Shown here: piece by piece, positions 57,209-63,275 of the stretch | How the letters are laid out: every line of letters starts with the position of its first letter | Numbering within the stretch: position 1 is the stretch's first letter | Assembly: GCA_013361525.1 (NCBI GenBank) | Contig: JABFXY010000170.1 | Location: 1-64,000, forward strand | Length of the DNA: 64,000 nucleotides | Reading direction: 5' to 3' | DNA from: Polyangiaceae bacterium | Lineage (GTDB): Bacteria; Myxococcota_A; Polyangia; Polyangiales; Polyangiaceae | The notes under the pieces: model-generated | Databases searched by the model: none | What the model saw: the letters and a program-made list of their open reading frames with translations, nothing else | What the model was told of the DNA's origin: nothing | Made by a program: the position numbers and the translations under genes

Positions 57209-57550
57209 TTAGACGGCCTCGGCCGAGGCATTCACGAGGCACACGGCCTCGCACGCCACCTCGTCCTTTTTGGCGTCGAGGAAGTCGAAGCCGCGGTTGA
57301 CCGCACGCTCGTACTTGATGCGCCAGCAGCGCGCCTGCAGACCGTCCTGGCCGAACAGGATGAATGCGACGGCCGGCTTCGCGCCGGCGAACCATGTGAT
57401 GAGATCGTCGCTCGAGTCCTTGGGGACGGCGCGCATCAGGATGAGGTTCGTCCCCTCCCATCGCGCGTTCGCAATCCCGAGCGTGTGTGGACCCACCTCG
57501 ATGACGAAGCGGAACGTGCGGAGAATCTCGCGACCAAACACCATCGCCAT
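57209..57550 (-). CDS. Unknown β-rich protein
   Basis: ATG 57550 (ATGA overlap) gives 113 residues. FRFVIEVGPHTLGIANARWE, later VAFILFGQDGLQARCWRIKY suggest a β-barrel of the tail-tube style, but this is not certain. It is in the packaging-side module, far from the tube gene. Function unknown. Confidence 0.7.
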   Translation of the reverse strand: MAMVFGREILRTFRFVIEVGPHTLGIANARWEGTNLILMRAVPKDSSDDLITWFAGAKPAVAFILFGQDGLQARCWRIKYERAVNRGFDFLDAKKDEVACEAVCLVNASAEAV

Positions 57551-57897
57551 CAGCGTCGTCTCCTTGTGCTGAACTTTGAACGGAATGGTTCAGGCCTCAG
57601 CGCCCACGGACGCTCCCGAACGCCGCCCCACTTCGACGGGTCCTGGTGCTCCGTCGGAAACCGGAACGCGCGTGGTGGCGTGACCGTCGGCTCTGGGTCG
57701 ATCGTCGGGTGGAGCCACGCCGGCGGCTGGAGCTTGTCGATCGGCACCGGTTCGTACTCGCGCGGCACGAGCGGAACGATCGGTACCTCCGGCACTTGCG
57801 GCAGGACGACGGGCTCCCAGGGTGTCGCCGCCGCGCCGTAGTGGACGACGAGCCCCGGAGAAAAGCGGTCGACGGTGAAGCGTCCTTGGCCGCTCAT
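57550..57897 (-). CDS. Pro-rich protein
   Basis: A 115-residue protein (MSGQGRFTVDRFSPGLVVHY) rich in Pro/Val (VPEVPIVPLVPREYEPVPID) with an Arg-rich end. It overlaps both neighbours by 4 bases or less. Function unknown; such composition suits an extended linker or virion-associated protein. Confidence 0.68.
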   Translation of the reverse strand: MSGQGRFTVDRFSPGLVVHYGAAATPWEPVVLPQVPEVPIVPLVPREYEPVPIDKLQPPAWLHPTIDPEPTVTPPRAFRFPTEHQDPSKWGGVRERPWALRPEPFRSKFSTRRRR

Positions 57898-58235
57898 CGT
57901 CGTACGATCCTCGTACTGTCGTCCGGCACGCGGACCGGAATCACCCGCGGTCGAAGCGCGGCGACTGCCTCGCTTGTGGACACACCAGGCGGCAACAGCA
58001 CCGGCGGGAGCTCGTCAAAGCGCTCTCGCACTGCTGCGGTTCGGTATGGACCCTTCGCAGGCGGCGCGTCGACCTTCGGCGGCGACTTCTTCGCCGCGGG
58101 CGCGTCGATGACACCGGAGACCCGGGCACACGCCATCGCGCCGCGCGCCATCCACTTGGCGAAAGCGCCGAACCAGAGCGCGAGCGTGCCGAGCACGACG
58201 CAAAGCAAGGCCGCGACGACTTCACGCCACCGCAT
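57894..58235 (-). CDS. Single-TM membrane protein
   Basis: ATG 58235 gives 113 residues with an N-terminal transmembrane helix (MRWREVVAALLCVVLGTLAL) and a Lys/Pro/Ala periplasmic part. It overlaps the PAPS-reductase-like gene by 14 bases. It may be a spanin-like or accessory membrane factor, but no lipobox or partner is seen. Confidence 0.68.
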   Translation of the reverse strand: MRWREVVAALLCVVLGTLALWFGAFAKWMARGAMACARVSGVIDAPAAKKSPPKVDAPPAKGPYRTAAVRERFDELPPVLLPPGVSTSEAVAALRPRVIPVRVPDDSTRIVRR

Positions 58236-58896
58236 GGAACGTCCTCCTCCACACGACTGCCTCCGCGAACGGGAAGAGCTCGCAGAGCCGCTTGAAGTCG
58301 TCGGGGTACGTGTCGTGCAGCCAGAGCAGCGACGGCGCTGACAGGTCGATGCCCGTCGCGTTCCGCCCGCTCGAGTCAGGCTTCGGGATCTTGTGCGCGC
58401 TCAGGTAGGCGAGCACGTCGAGCTTCTTCCACTCGACGACCGGGTAGATGAGGGTTTCGCCGGCCTTGCCCTGCGCCTGTAGCATCCGCCGGCGCCACAG
58501 GCTGTCGGTCTTCTTTGCGCCCGTCGCGATGAGCGCGATCCCGCTCTCCTCGCGCGCCATCGCGTGGATGTCGCTGAGCTCGATGATCGGCACGTCCTCG
58601 TAGCCGACCCAGTCCTTGCCGAACGTGCCGTTGTGGATGACGTCGGCGAGCACCCAGTGCGGGTACTGCCGGATGATCACTCCCCATCGCTTCCGCGCGT
58701 ACTCGAGCTGCCGCTCGACGCATTCGAGACCCGGCACGAAGTACATGAAAAAGCACTCGACGCGCTCGAAGGTCCGCGAGCATAGGTCGAGCACCGCGAG
58801 CGAGTCTTTGCCGCCGGAGAACGAGACGAGGCACGCCTCGTGACGCGCACGCGCGTCGTCGAGTGACTTCCTCGTCTCGTGGAGTGCTTTGCTCAT
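58222..58896 (-). CDS. PAPS-reductase-like ATP pyrophosphatase
   Basis: The 224-residue protein has CLVSFSGGKDSLAVLDL: SGGKDS (27-32) is the PP-loop of the adenine nucleotide α-hydrolase family. GATGAKKTDSLWRRRM-like and YPVVEWKKLDVLAYL continue the fold. Relatives such as DndC use it in DNA phosphorothioation, others in sulphate assimilation. No DndA, D or E is in the window. Together with the ParB-like gene it forms a common phage pair of unknown function. Confidence 0.85.
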   Translation of the reverse strand: MSKALHETRKSLDDARARHEACLVSFSGGKDSLAVLDLCSRTFERVECFFMYFVPGLECVERQLEYARKRWGVIIRQYPHWVLADVIHNGTFGKDWVGYEDVPIIELSDIHAMAREESGIALIATGAKKTDSLWRRRMLQAQGKAGETLIYPVVEWKKLDVLAYLSAHKIPKPDSSGRNATGIDLSAPSLLWLHDTYPDDFKRLCELFPFAEAVVWRRTFHAVA

Positions 58897-58939
58897 GGTC
58901 GCCCTGGGGAAGCGACACGAGCGGTGCCGTCAGCGCCGC

Positions 58940-59227
58940 TCAGCCGCCGCCGCCACCTCCGCCTTTGCCGCCTCCGCCCTTCTTGCCCGACCCCTTGGCG
59001 CCGCTGCCCTTCTTCGCGCCGGTCTTTCCCTGACGAGCAAGCCGTGCCTTCTTCGCGCGGTTGATCTCGCGCATCGCCGCATCGGTGCTGCGTTTCGAGC
59101 GTTTCAGCTCAGCGCGGCGACGCTTCGTCTCCGCTCTGATCTTGCGCGTGTTCTCGGCGATCTGAGCCGCCGTCCGCCCTTTCGAGTCGGTCGCCCGCGC
59201 AGGCTTCTTCGTCCGAGCTTTCGCCAT
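58940..59227 (-). CDS. Histone-like Lys/Gly-rich basic protein
   Basis: ATG 59227 gives 95 residues with a basic start (MAKARTKKPARATDSKGRTA), helical middle (ENTRKIRAETKRRRAELKRS) and Lys/Gly-rich end. A small DNA-binding or -packing protein is likely by composition; no fold is recognised. Confidence 0.7.
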   Translation of the reverse strand: MAKARTKKPARATDSKGRTAAQIAENTRKIRAETKRRRAELKRSKRSTDAAMREINRAKKARLARQGKTGAKKGSGAKGSGKKGGGGKGGGGGGG

Positions 59228-59336
59228 CGTCTGATCCCGCGTGCGTCGGCTACGACACCGACGTGACTGATGCGGGACAGGATGCGATCGGATCTGGGAC
59301 CCTCCAAACTGCGCCACCGCGCGAGGTGGCCGCCGC

Positions 59337-59441
59337 CTAGTCCTCGCGAAGCGCCCGGTCGATGGCGCGCCAGCCGTCACCGTCGAGACCTGCCGCGGCG
59401 GCCAGGTCTCTCGCGTACCGCTTCCGGATCCCATGTGGTGA
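59337..59441 (-). other. In-frame extension after TGA of 59442 gene
   Basis: After TGA at 59442-59444 the same frame continues for 34 codons to TAG 59337-59339: HGIRKRYARDLAAAAGLDGD, then GWRAIDRALRED. The sequence has strong protein character, no start codon of its own, and seems to be the natural end of the small gene. It may be a readthrough product, a recent nonsense mutation or a sequencing error. Confidence 0.55.
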
Positions 59442-59651
59442 TCATCGGAGCCACCACGGACGGCCGGGCGGATCGGTGAGCTTCTTGAACCTGGCATCCA
59501 GCTCCTCGCCGATCGCACGAATGCGCGCCGGTCGATCCAGCTCGGCCGCGTCGAACACCGCGGCTGCGCGCGCAACGTCCGCCCGCGACAGCCCGTGTGC
59601 TTGTGCCAACGCGTCGACAGCATCATCCGCGTCGCTCTTCGGGTCACTCAT
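59442..59651 (-). CDS. Small protein, possibly truncated by TGA
   Basis: A 69-residue protein (MSDPKSDADDAVDALAQAHG) overlapping the terminase-small-like gene by 4 bases (ATGA). It has a helix (LSRADVARAAAVFDAAELDR) and ends PPGRPWWLR before TGA. The frame continues after the stop (see 59337-59441). Function unknown; typical partner of terminase genes. Confidence 0.7.
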   Translation of the reverse strand: MSDPKSDADDAVDALAQAHGLSRADVARAAAVFDAAELDRPARIRAIGEELDARFKKLTDPPGRPWWLR

Positions 59652-60610
59652 CCTCCCACCAGCTCCCTCGGCGCGCCTTCGCCCTGCGCCGCTTCGAACT
59701 CCGCCCGCACGGCCTCCATCACCTTCGTCTGGAGCTCCGACGACAGCGAGCGCCGGAGCGCCCGCCCGAACACCGCGAAGAGCCTAGCCGTCGTCGGGTC
59801 TCGCATGACCGTCTGCAGGTTCACGACGACCGCCGGCGGCTTCGACTGTAGCGACCCGTCGAGTTTCGCCCGCTGCTCGGTGTTGGCGCGCATGAAGCTG
59901 AGCAGCTCGGCGAGCGCTCGAGCGTCCTTCGGCCCGGTCCGCTTGCAGTGGTCGCAGACGCCGCCGGTCACGGCTGCGTTCGCCACGGCGTACTGATGGT
60001 CGAGCCGCCCAAGGTTCTCGGCGAGCGTCGCCGCGAGCTCCTCGCGGGGGGCGGCGAGCACCACTCCCGCGGCCTGGCGCAGCTTGTGGACGGCGCCGAC
60101 GGAGATGCCCCACTCCTGCCCGAGCCGCTTCGCCGTCGGCCGTCCGAGCCACCGCCCGGATGCCATCAGGTTCGCGATGTGCTCGACCCGGTGGCGGTAC
60201 TCGGTCGGGGTGCCGTCGAGCTCGCCGTCGACGTCCCGGCCGAGCGACGGGACGAAGACCTCGGCGACCGCTTCGACTGCCTCCGCCGGCAGCGTCCCGA
60301 TCGCGGGCACATGTGCGCGCGTGGTCTTGGCCGGCTTCGGCGCGGCCTCGCTGCGCTCGTCCCGAGGCTTGACCGGGACGGTTTGGGACGCAGGCACACC
60401 GCTCCGCGGCTCCGGAGGAGACGCTTCAGCCGTCGCGCTCTCGCTCGCTCCGTTCTCGCCTCGACACTGTCGCTTGTGCCGATCCACCGCGGACTTGCTG
60501 AGGCCGAAGCGCTTCGCGATCGCCCGGACACCCTCGGCGCCGGCATCGAGCGCCGCGTCCACGGCGGCGAGGTTCTGGTGCGCGCACACCGAGCACGCCG
60601 CTCGTCCCAT
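59648..60610 (-). CDS. Terminase small subunit-like HTH protein
   Basis: The 320-residue protein begins with CSVCAHQNLAAVDAALDAGA and IAKRFGLSKSAVDRHKRQC, an HTH with a Cys/His site. A second HTH-like region is near residue 155 (TAKRLGQEWGISVGAVHKLR), followed by CDHC and a helical C-terminus (VVVNLQTVMRDPTTARLFAV). It is the first gene of the leftward packaging module and resembles terminase small subunits that bind pac/cos DNA. Not certain; could also be another DNA-binding factor. Confidence 0.62.
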   Translation of the reverse strand: MGRAACSVCAHQNLAAVDAALDAGAEGVRAIAKRFGLSKSAVDRHKRQCRGENGASESATAEASPPEPRSGVPASQTVPVKPRDERSEAAPKPAKTTRAHVPAIGTLPAEAVEAVAEVFVPSLGRDVDGELDGTPTEYRHRVEHIANLMASGRWLGRPTAKRLGQEWGISVGAVHKLRQAAGVVLAAPREELAATLAENLGRLDHQYAVANAAVTGGVCDHCKRTGPKDARALAELLSFMRANTEQRAKLDGSLQSKPPAVVVNLQTVMRDPTTARLFAVFGRALRRSLSSELQTKVMEAVRAEFEAAQGEGAPRELVGG

Positions 60611-60619
60611 CGTCCCGCG

Positions 60620-60647
60620 AATCTAGCACCGGCTGGGACGCCGTCAT
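60620..60647 (-). promoter_or_regulatory. Promoter of packaging module
   Basis: ATGACG at 60647-60642, 16 bases, TAGATT at 60625-60620 on the minus strand. The ATG at 60610 is nine bases from the -10 box, which predicts a very short leader. Divergent from the early promoter at 60826. Confidence 0.5.
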
Positions 60648-60825
60648 GCGTCCCGCGAATGCTATCCGCAACCTCGTCTCGCTCGTCCGCGTCTCGCTCT
60701 CGGGCGACCTCTCGAGCGGCTCTCGATGTCTGTCACGATCGGGCGGCGGACACTTTGACCCGTCAAGCGCAAAGCGACTCGCGCACATGAACACACCGCT
60801 TTCCCTGCACTTTTAAGCGAACCCC

Positions 60826-60854
60826 TTGCGTGTCGTATACGTAATACGTATATC
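60826..60854 (+). promoter_or_regulatory. Early repeated promoter copy 10 (leaderless)
   Basis: TTGCGT at 60826-60831, 17 bases, TATATC at 60849-60854, with ATACG-TAATA-CGTAT in 60837-60851. ATG 60861 follows after six bases. The repeat is a perfect inverted repeat of five bases per arm. Confidence 0.85.
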
Positions 60855-60860
60855 TATAAC

Positions 60861-61541
60861 ATGAACAACGCGGCGACTGTGACGGGCCCGGAATACCTCG
60901 GTGATGTGCTTGGCGGCCTTCGTTACTTTGGGCAGTGCCCGTGCGGGGCACAGCACGTCAGCACGCGTGACCGCGTCTACCGCCGGGGGCATGAGACCCT
61001 CTGCGAGGCATGCGGGCGCGCAGCGGTGGCGAAGGCATCGCATGACGAGCTCGTCACGGTCGACCCCGGTAACCGCGACGGCCTCTACGGCCCCGTCTCC
61101 GTCGCAATCCCGCAGCCGGTCGGCCCGCGGCGCGTCCCGGTCAAGTCGGTCACCATCCTTTGGGCCGAGGGCGATGCGGACTACGTCGCGCGCTATCCGC
61201 GCGAGTTCGCGTCGTTCCACGCGGCCGACCTCGAGGTGGCCTTCTTCCGGTCGGCGCACCGCAAGGACCATTGCACCTTCAAGGTCGGCTTTCGCGTCGT
61301 GTGGGAGGACGGCGAGGAGTACGAAGGTCGCCTCGACGTCGCGCCGCGCACGGCTCAGGAATCGATCGGCGTCCACATGACCCGCTACCTCTCGCACATG
61401 TCGTGCCGGACGTTCCCCGGGCACACGACCCGCGAGCGTTGGGAGGCGTACGTCAACGCGGTGCTCAAGTCGGACGAGAAGCGCGCGGCGCTCGCGAGCC
61501 TCCTCGACGGCTACGACTTCGGCTCGGTGATCTTTTCGTAG
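60861..61541 (+). CDS. LPD25-like protein with zinc motif
   Basis: The 226-residue protein starts with a Cys/His zinc part (CPCGAQHVSTRD, then CEACGR). The middle (VTILWAEGDADYVARYPREF and later DGEEYEGRLDVAPRTAQES) resembles the LPD25 domain of large polyvalent phage proteins, with the DG-x-x-YEGR-x-D motif. The role of LPD25 is unknown. It is the first gene of a short leaderless-promoter block. Confidence 0.68.
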   Translation: MNNAATVTGPEYLGDVLGGLRYFGQCPCGAQHVSTRDRVYRRGHETLCEACGRAAVAKASHDELVTVDPGNRDGLYGPVSVAIPQPVGPRRVPVKSVTILWAEGDADYVARYPREFASFHAADLEVAFFRSAHRKDHCTFKVGFRVVWEDGEEYEGRLDVAPRTAQESIGVHMTRYLSHMSCRTFPGHTTRERWEAYVNAVLKSDEKRAALASLLDGYDFGSVIFS

Positions 61542-61549
61542 CCGACCCA

Positions 61550-61578
61550 TTGACTCTAATATGCGCGAGACGTATATA
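61550..61578 (+). promoter_or_regulatory. Early repeated promoter copy 11 (leaderless)
   Basis: TTGACT at 61550-61555, 17 bases, TATATA at 61573-61578, with ATGCG-CGAGA-CGTAT in 61561-61575. ATG 61585 follows after six bases. Confidence 0.83.
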
Positions 61579-61584
61579 TAGGAC

Positions 61585-61830
61585 ATGAAGACGTCGACGA
61601 ACGGTGCCGGTGAGACGACTTGGACCATCGAGCGCACGAACGAGCGCGGCGAGGTCACCGAGATGTGCTTCACCGACCGCAAGAACGGCCAGATCGAGAT
61701 CCTCCGCAAGCACTATGGCCGCGGACCGGTCCAGGTTCGCGGCGGCGGCGTCGATGGCTTCGAGTCCACGTTCTCGGTCGAGACGGCCCGGAAGGCGTGG
61801 AGCAGGTACCGCGCCTACGGCTACTGCTGA
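61585..61830 (+). CDS. Small unknown protein, leaderless start
   Basis: The 81-residue protein (MKTSTNGAGETTWTIERTNE) is β-rich and basic-acidic balanced with EILRKHYGRGPVQVRGGGVD. Single-gene unit between two copies of the repeated promoter. Function unknown. Confidence 0.76.
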   Translation: MKTSTNGAGETTWTIERTNERGEVTEMCFTDRKNGQIEILRKHYGRGPVQVRGGGVDGFESTFSVETARKAWSRYRAYGYC

Positions 61831-61847
61831 TCTTTCACGTTCACCCC

Positions 61848-61876
61848 TTGACGATAACATACGCACTGCGTATATC
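61848..61876 (+). promoter_or_regulatory. Early repeated promoter copy 12 (leaderless)
   Basis: TTGACG at 61848-61853, 17 bases, TATATC at 61871-61876, with ATACG-CACTG-CGTAT in 61859-61873. ATG 61883 follows after six bases. Confidence 0.85.
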
Positions 61877-61882
61877 TAGGAC

Positions 61883-62482
61883 ATGACGACGATGAACACC
61901 GACCGCAAGTTCGCTCGCGATTCCTTCAACGGCGTGACGGTCTCGACCGTCGTGCTCCCCGGCTTCGCGGGGTACGAGACCATCGCGGTCTCCGTCGAGA
62001 CGGGCGACGAGCTCGGTGCGCCGGTGATGACGTCCACGCCGGAGCAGGCGCAGCGCGCGCACGGCGAGATGTGCAAGAAGCACCACACGACCTCGTTCGA
62101 GCGCGTCACCCTCTACACCCGCGGCATGCTCGGGATGATCCGCGTCGAGTGCCGCACCCTTTCGATCCGCAAGCGCAGCTACGCGCAGCACCCGGAAGCC
62201 ATCGAGCTCCGTTGGGTCGCCAAGGGCCAGCGTCGCGAGCGCGGGACGATCCTCGCGCCCGTCTGCGGGAAGCCGGACTTCTTCGTCGTCCTCAGCGGGT
62301 GGGACCACCTCAAGCCCGCGTCCGCCTTCGGACCGGCGGAGGACCGCGGCAACGGCGTCAGCGTGAGCCAGTCCCGCTACTCGGCTTGCGACCCCCGTTG
62401 GGAGTCGGACTTCACCTCGGAGCTCAACGGATACGTGAGCACGACCGGGGCTTCGTTGGTCGCGAGCTCGCCTTTGTCGTGA
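61883..62482 (+). CDS. Unknown β-rich protein, leaderless start
   Basis: The 199-residue protein (MTTMNTDRKFARDSFNGVTV) has β-strands, VETGDELGAPVMTSTPEQAQ and a basic RTLSIRKRSYAQHPEAIELR. Own promoter. Function unknown. Confidence 0.75.
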   Translation: MTTMNTDRKFARDSFNGVTVSTVVLPGFAGYETIAVSVETGDELGAPVMTSTPEQAQRAHGEMCKKHHTTSFERVTLYTRGMLGMIRVECRTLSIRKRSYAQHPEAIELRWVAKGQRRERGTILAPVCGKPDFFVVLSGWDHLKPASAFGPAEDRGNGVSVSQSRYSACDPRWESDFTSELNGYVSTTGASLVASSPLS

Positions 62483-62508
62483 CCGGCGACATACGCGCCA
62501 CGCATATC
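62479..62508 (+). promoter_or_regulatory. Early repeated promoter copy 13 (leadered)
   Basis: ATACG-CGCCA-CGCAT at 62491-62505 overlaps CATATC at 62503-62508, with GTGACC 18 bases upstream as a weak -35. TAGGAG then leads to ATG 62524. Confidence 0.72.
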
Positions 62509-62523
62509 TAGGAGACCCTCCCC

Positions 62524-62931
62524 ATGGCGACGGAACGCATCGACCTCCACGGCTTCGGCGACCACGCGCTCTACCTGCTCGTCGACAGCGCGCAGACGTA
62601 CACGGGCGACCGTCGCTCGGCGGCCGCCGGCTTCGACAACGTGAAGGTGCACGACCGCTTCCAGACGGTCCACGTCATCAGCCGGCACGCCGGCGGCGAG
62701 GTCCGCGGGTACGTGCTCGCGAACGGGATCGCTCGGCCCCGCACGCCTGCGACCCCGGTGACGTGGCGCGAGGTCGACGACGCGGTGGCGAAGGCGCTTG
62801 GCGTTCGCGTCGTCCTCCCGACCTGCGCGGGTTGTGGGTGGACCATCGATTGCGTGCAGACGGACCCGACGGTCTGCAAGTTCGGGCACGGCTGCCGCTG
62901 CCGAGGCGACGGCGATCGGGGCAAGGCGTGA
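62524..62931 (+). CDS. Unknown protein with C-terminal Cys cluster
   Basis: The 135-residue protein (MATERIDLHGFGDHALYLLV) ends with TCAGCGWTIDC, then CKFGHGCRCRG, a zinc cluster. β-rich first half with VHDRFQTVHVISRHAGG. It ends in a GTGA overlap with the next gene. Confidence 0.72.
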   Translation: MATERIDLHGFGDHALYLLVDSAQTYTGDRRSAAAGFDNVKVHDRFQTVHVISRHAGGEVRGYVLANGIARPRTPATPVTWREVDDAVAKALGVRVVLPTCAGCGWTIDCVQTDPTVCKFGHGCRCRGDGDRGKA

Positions 62932-63143
62932 GCGCCGCCGAGACGGTCCTCGCGCTCTCGCCGGACGAGGTGGAGTCGCACCGACGCGGCGAAGCGCACG
63001 CCTCGCTGTACGATCTCGTCGAGCGGCACGGGCTCGCCGACGTGCTTTTCCTCCTTCGCGTGATCGCGGAGGACGTCGCTGACGGCGTCGGCCTCACGGA
63101 CGAAGAGCGAGCCGAGCTCGCACGCTTCGGCGAGGTGCGTTGA
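62928..63143 (+). CDS. Unknown acidic helical protein
   Basis: GTG 62928 overlaps the previous stop, 71 residues: ALSPDEVESHRRGEAHASLY, then ADVLFLLRVIAEDVADGVGL. Function unknown. Confidence 0.66.
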   Translation: MSAAETVLALSPDEVESHRRGEAHASLYDLVERHGLADVLFLLRVIAEDVADGVGLTDEERAELARFGEVR

Positions 63144-63169
63144 CCGACCGAAAGACGTCGGTGTAGGGT
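63140..63169 (+). promoter_or_regulatory. Housekeeping-type promoter of last gene
   Basis: TTGACC at 63140-63145, 18 bases, TAGGGT at 63164-63169, overlapping the previous gene's stop codon. It has no ATACG repeat, unlike the other plus-strand promoters. A leader of about 100 bases separates it from ATG 63276. Confidence 0.55.
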
Positions 63170-63225
63170 GGAACGGTTACGAGCAGTACCGGCCGGAGCG
63201 CGGAGTTCCGACCGGCGATTCGAAA

Positions 63226-63242
63226 GGGACCACGGAGGTCCC
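63226..63242 (+). other. Hairpin in leader of last gene
   Basis: GGGACC and GGTCCC (63226-63231, 63237-63242) around ACGGA form a perfect 6-bp stem, 33 bases before ATG 63276. No T run follows. It could be a regulatory element of the leader; this is inference. Confidence 0.5.
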
Positions 63243-63275
63243 GCAGAAGCCGCGCGGAGCGGCGGGAGTGACAAC

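Noticed and set aside
61848..61876. The repeated ATACG motif as a simple protein-coding coincidence
   Set aside because: All copies are intergenic or at gene borders, keep the same distance to -10 boxes and are all on one strand.
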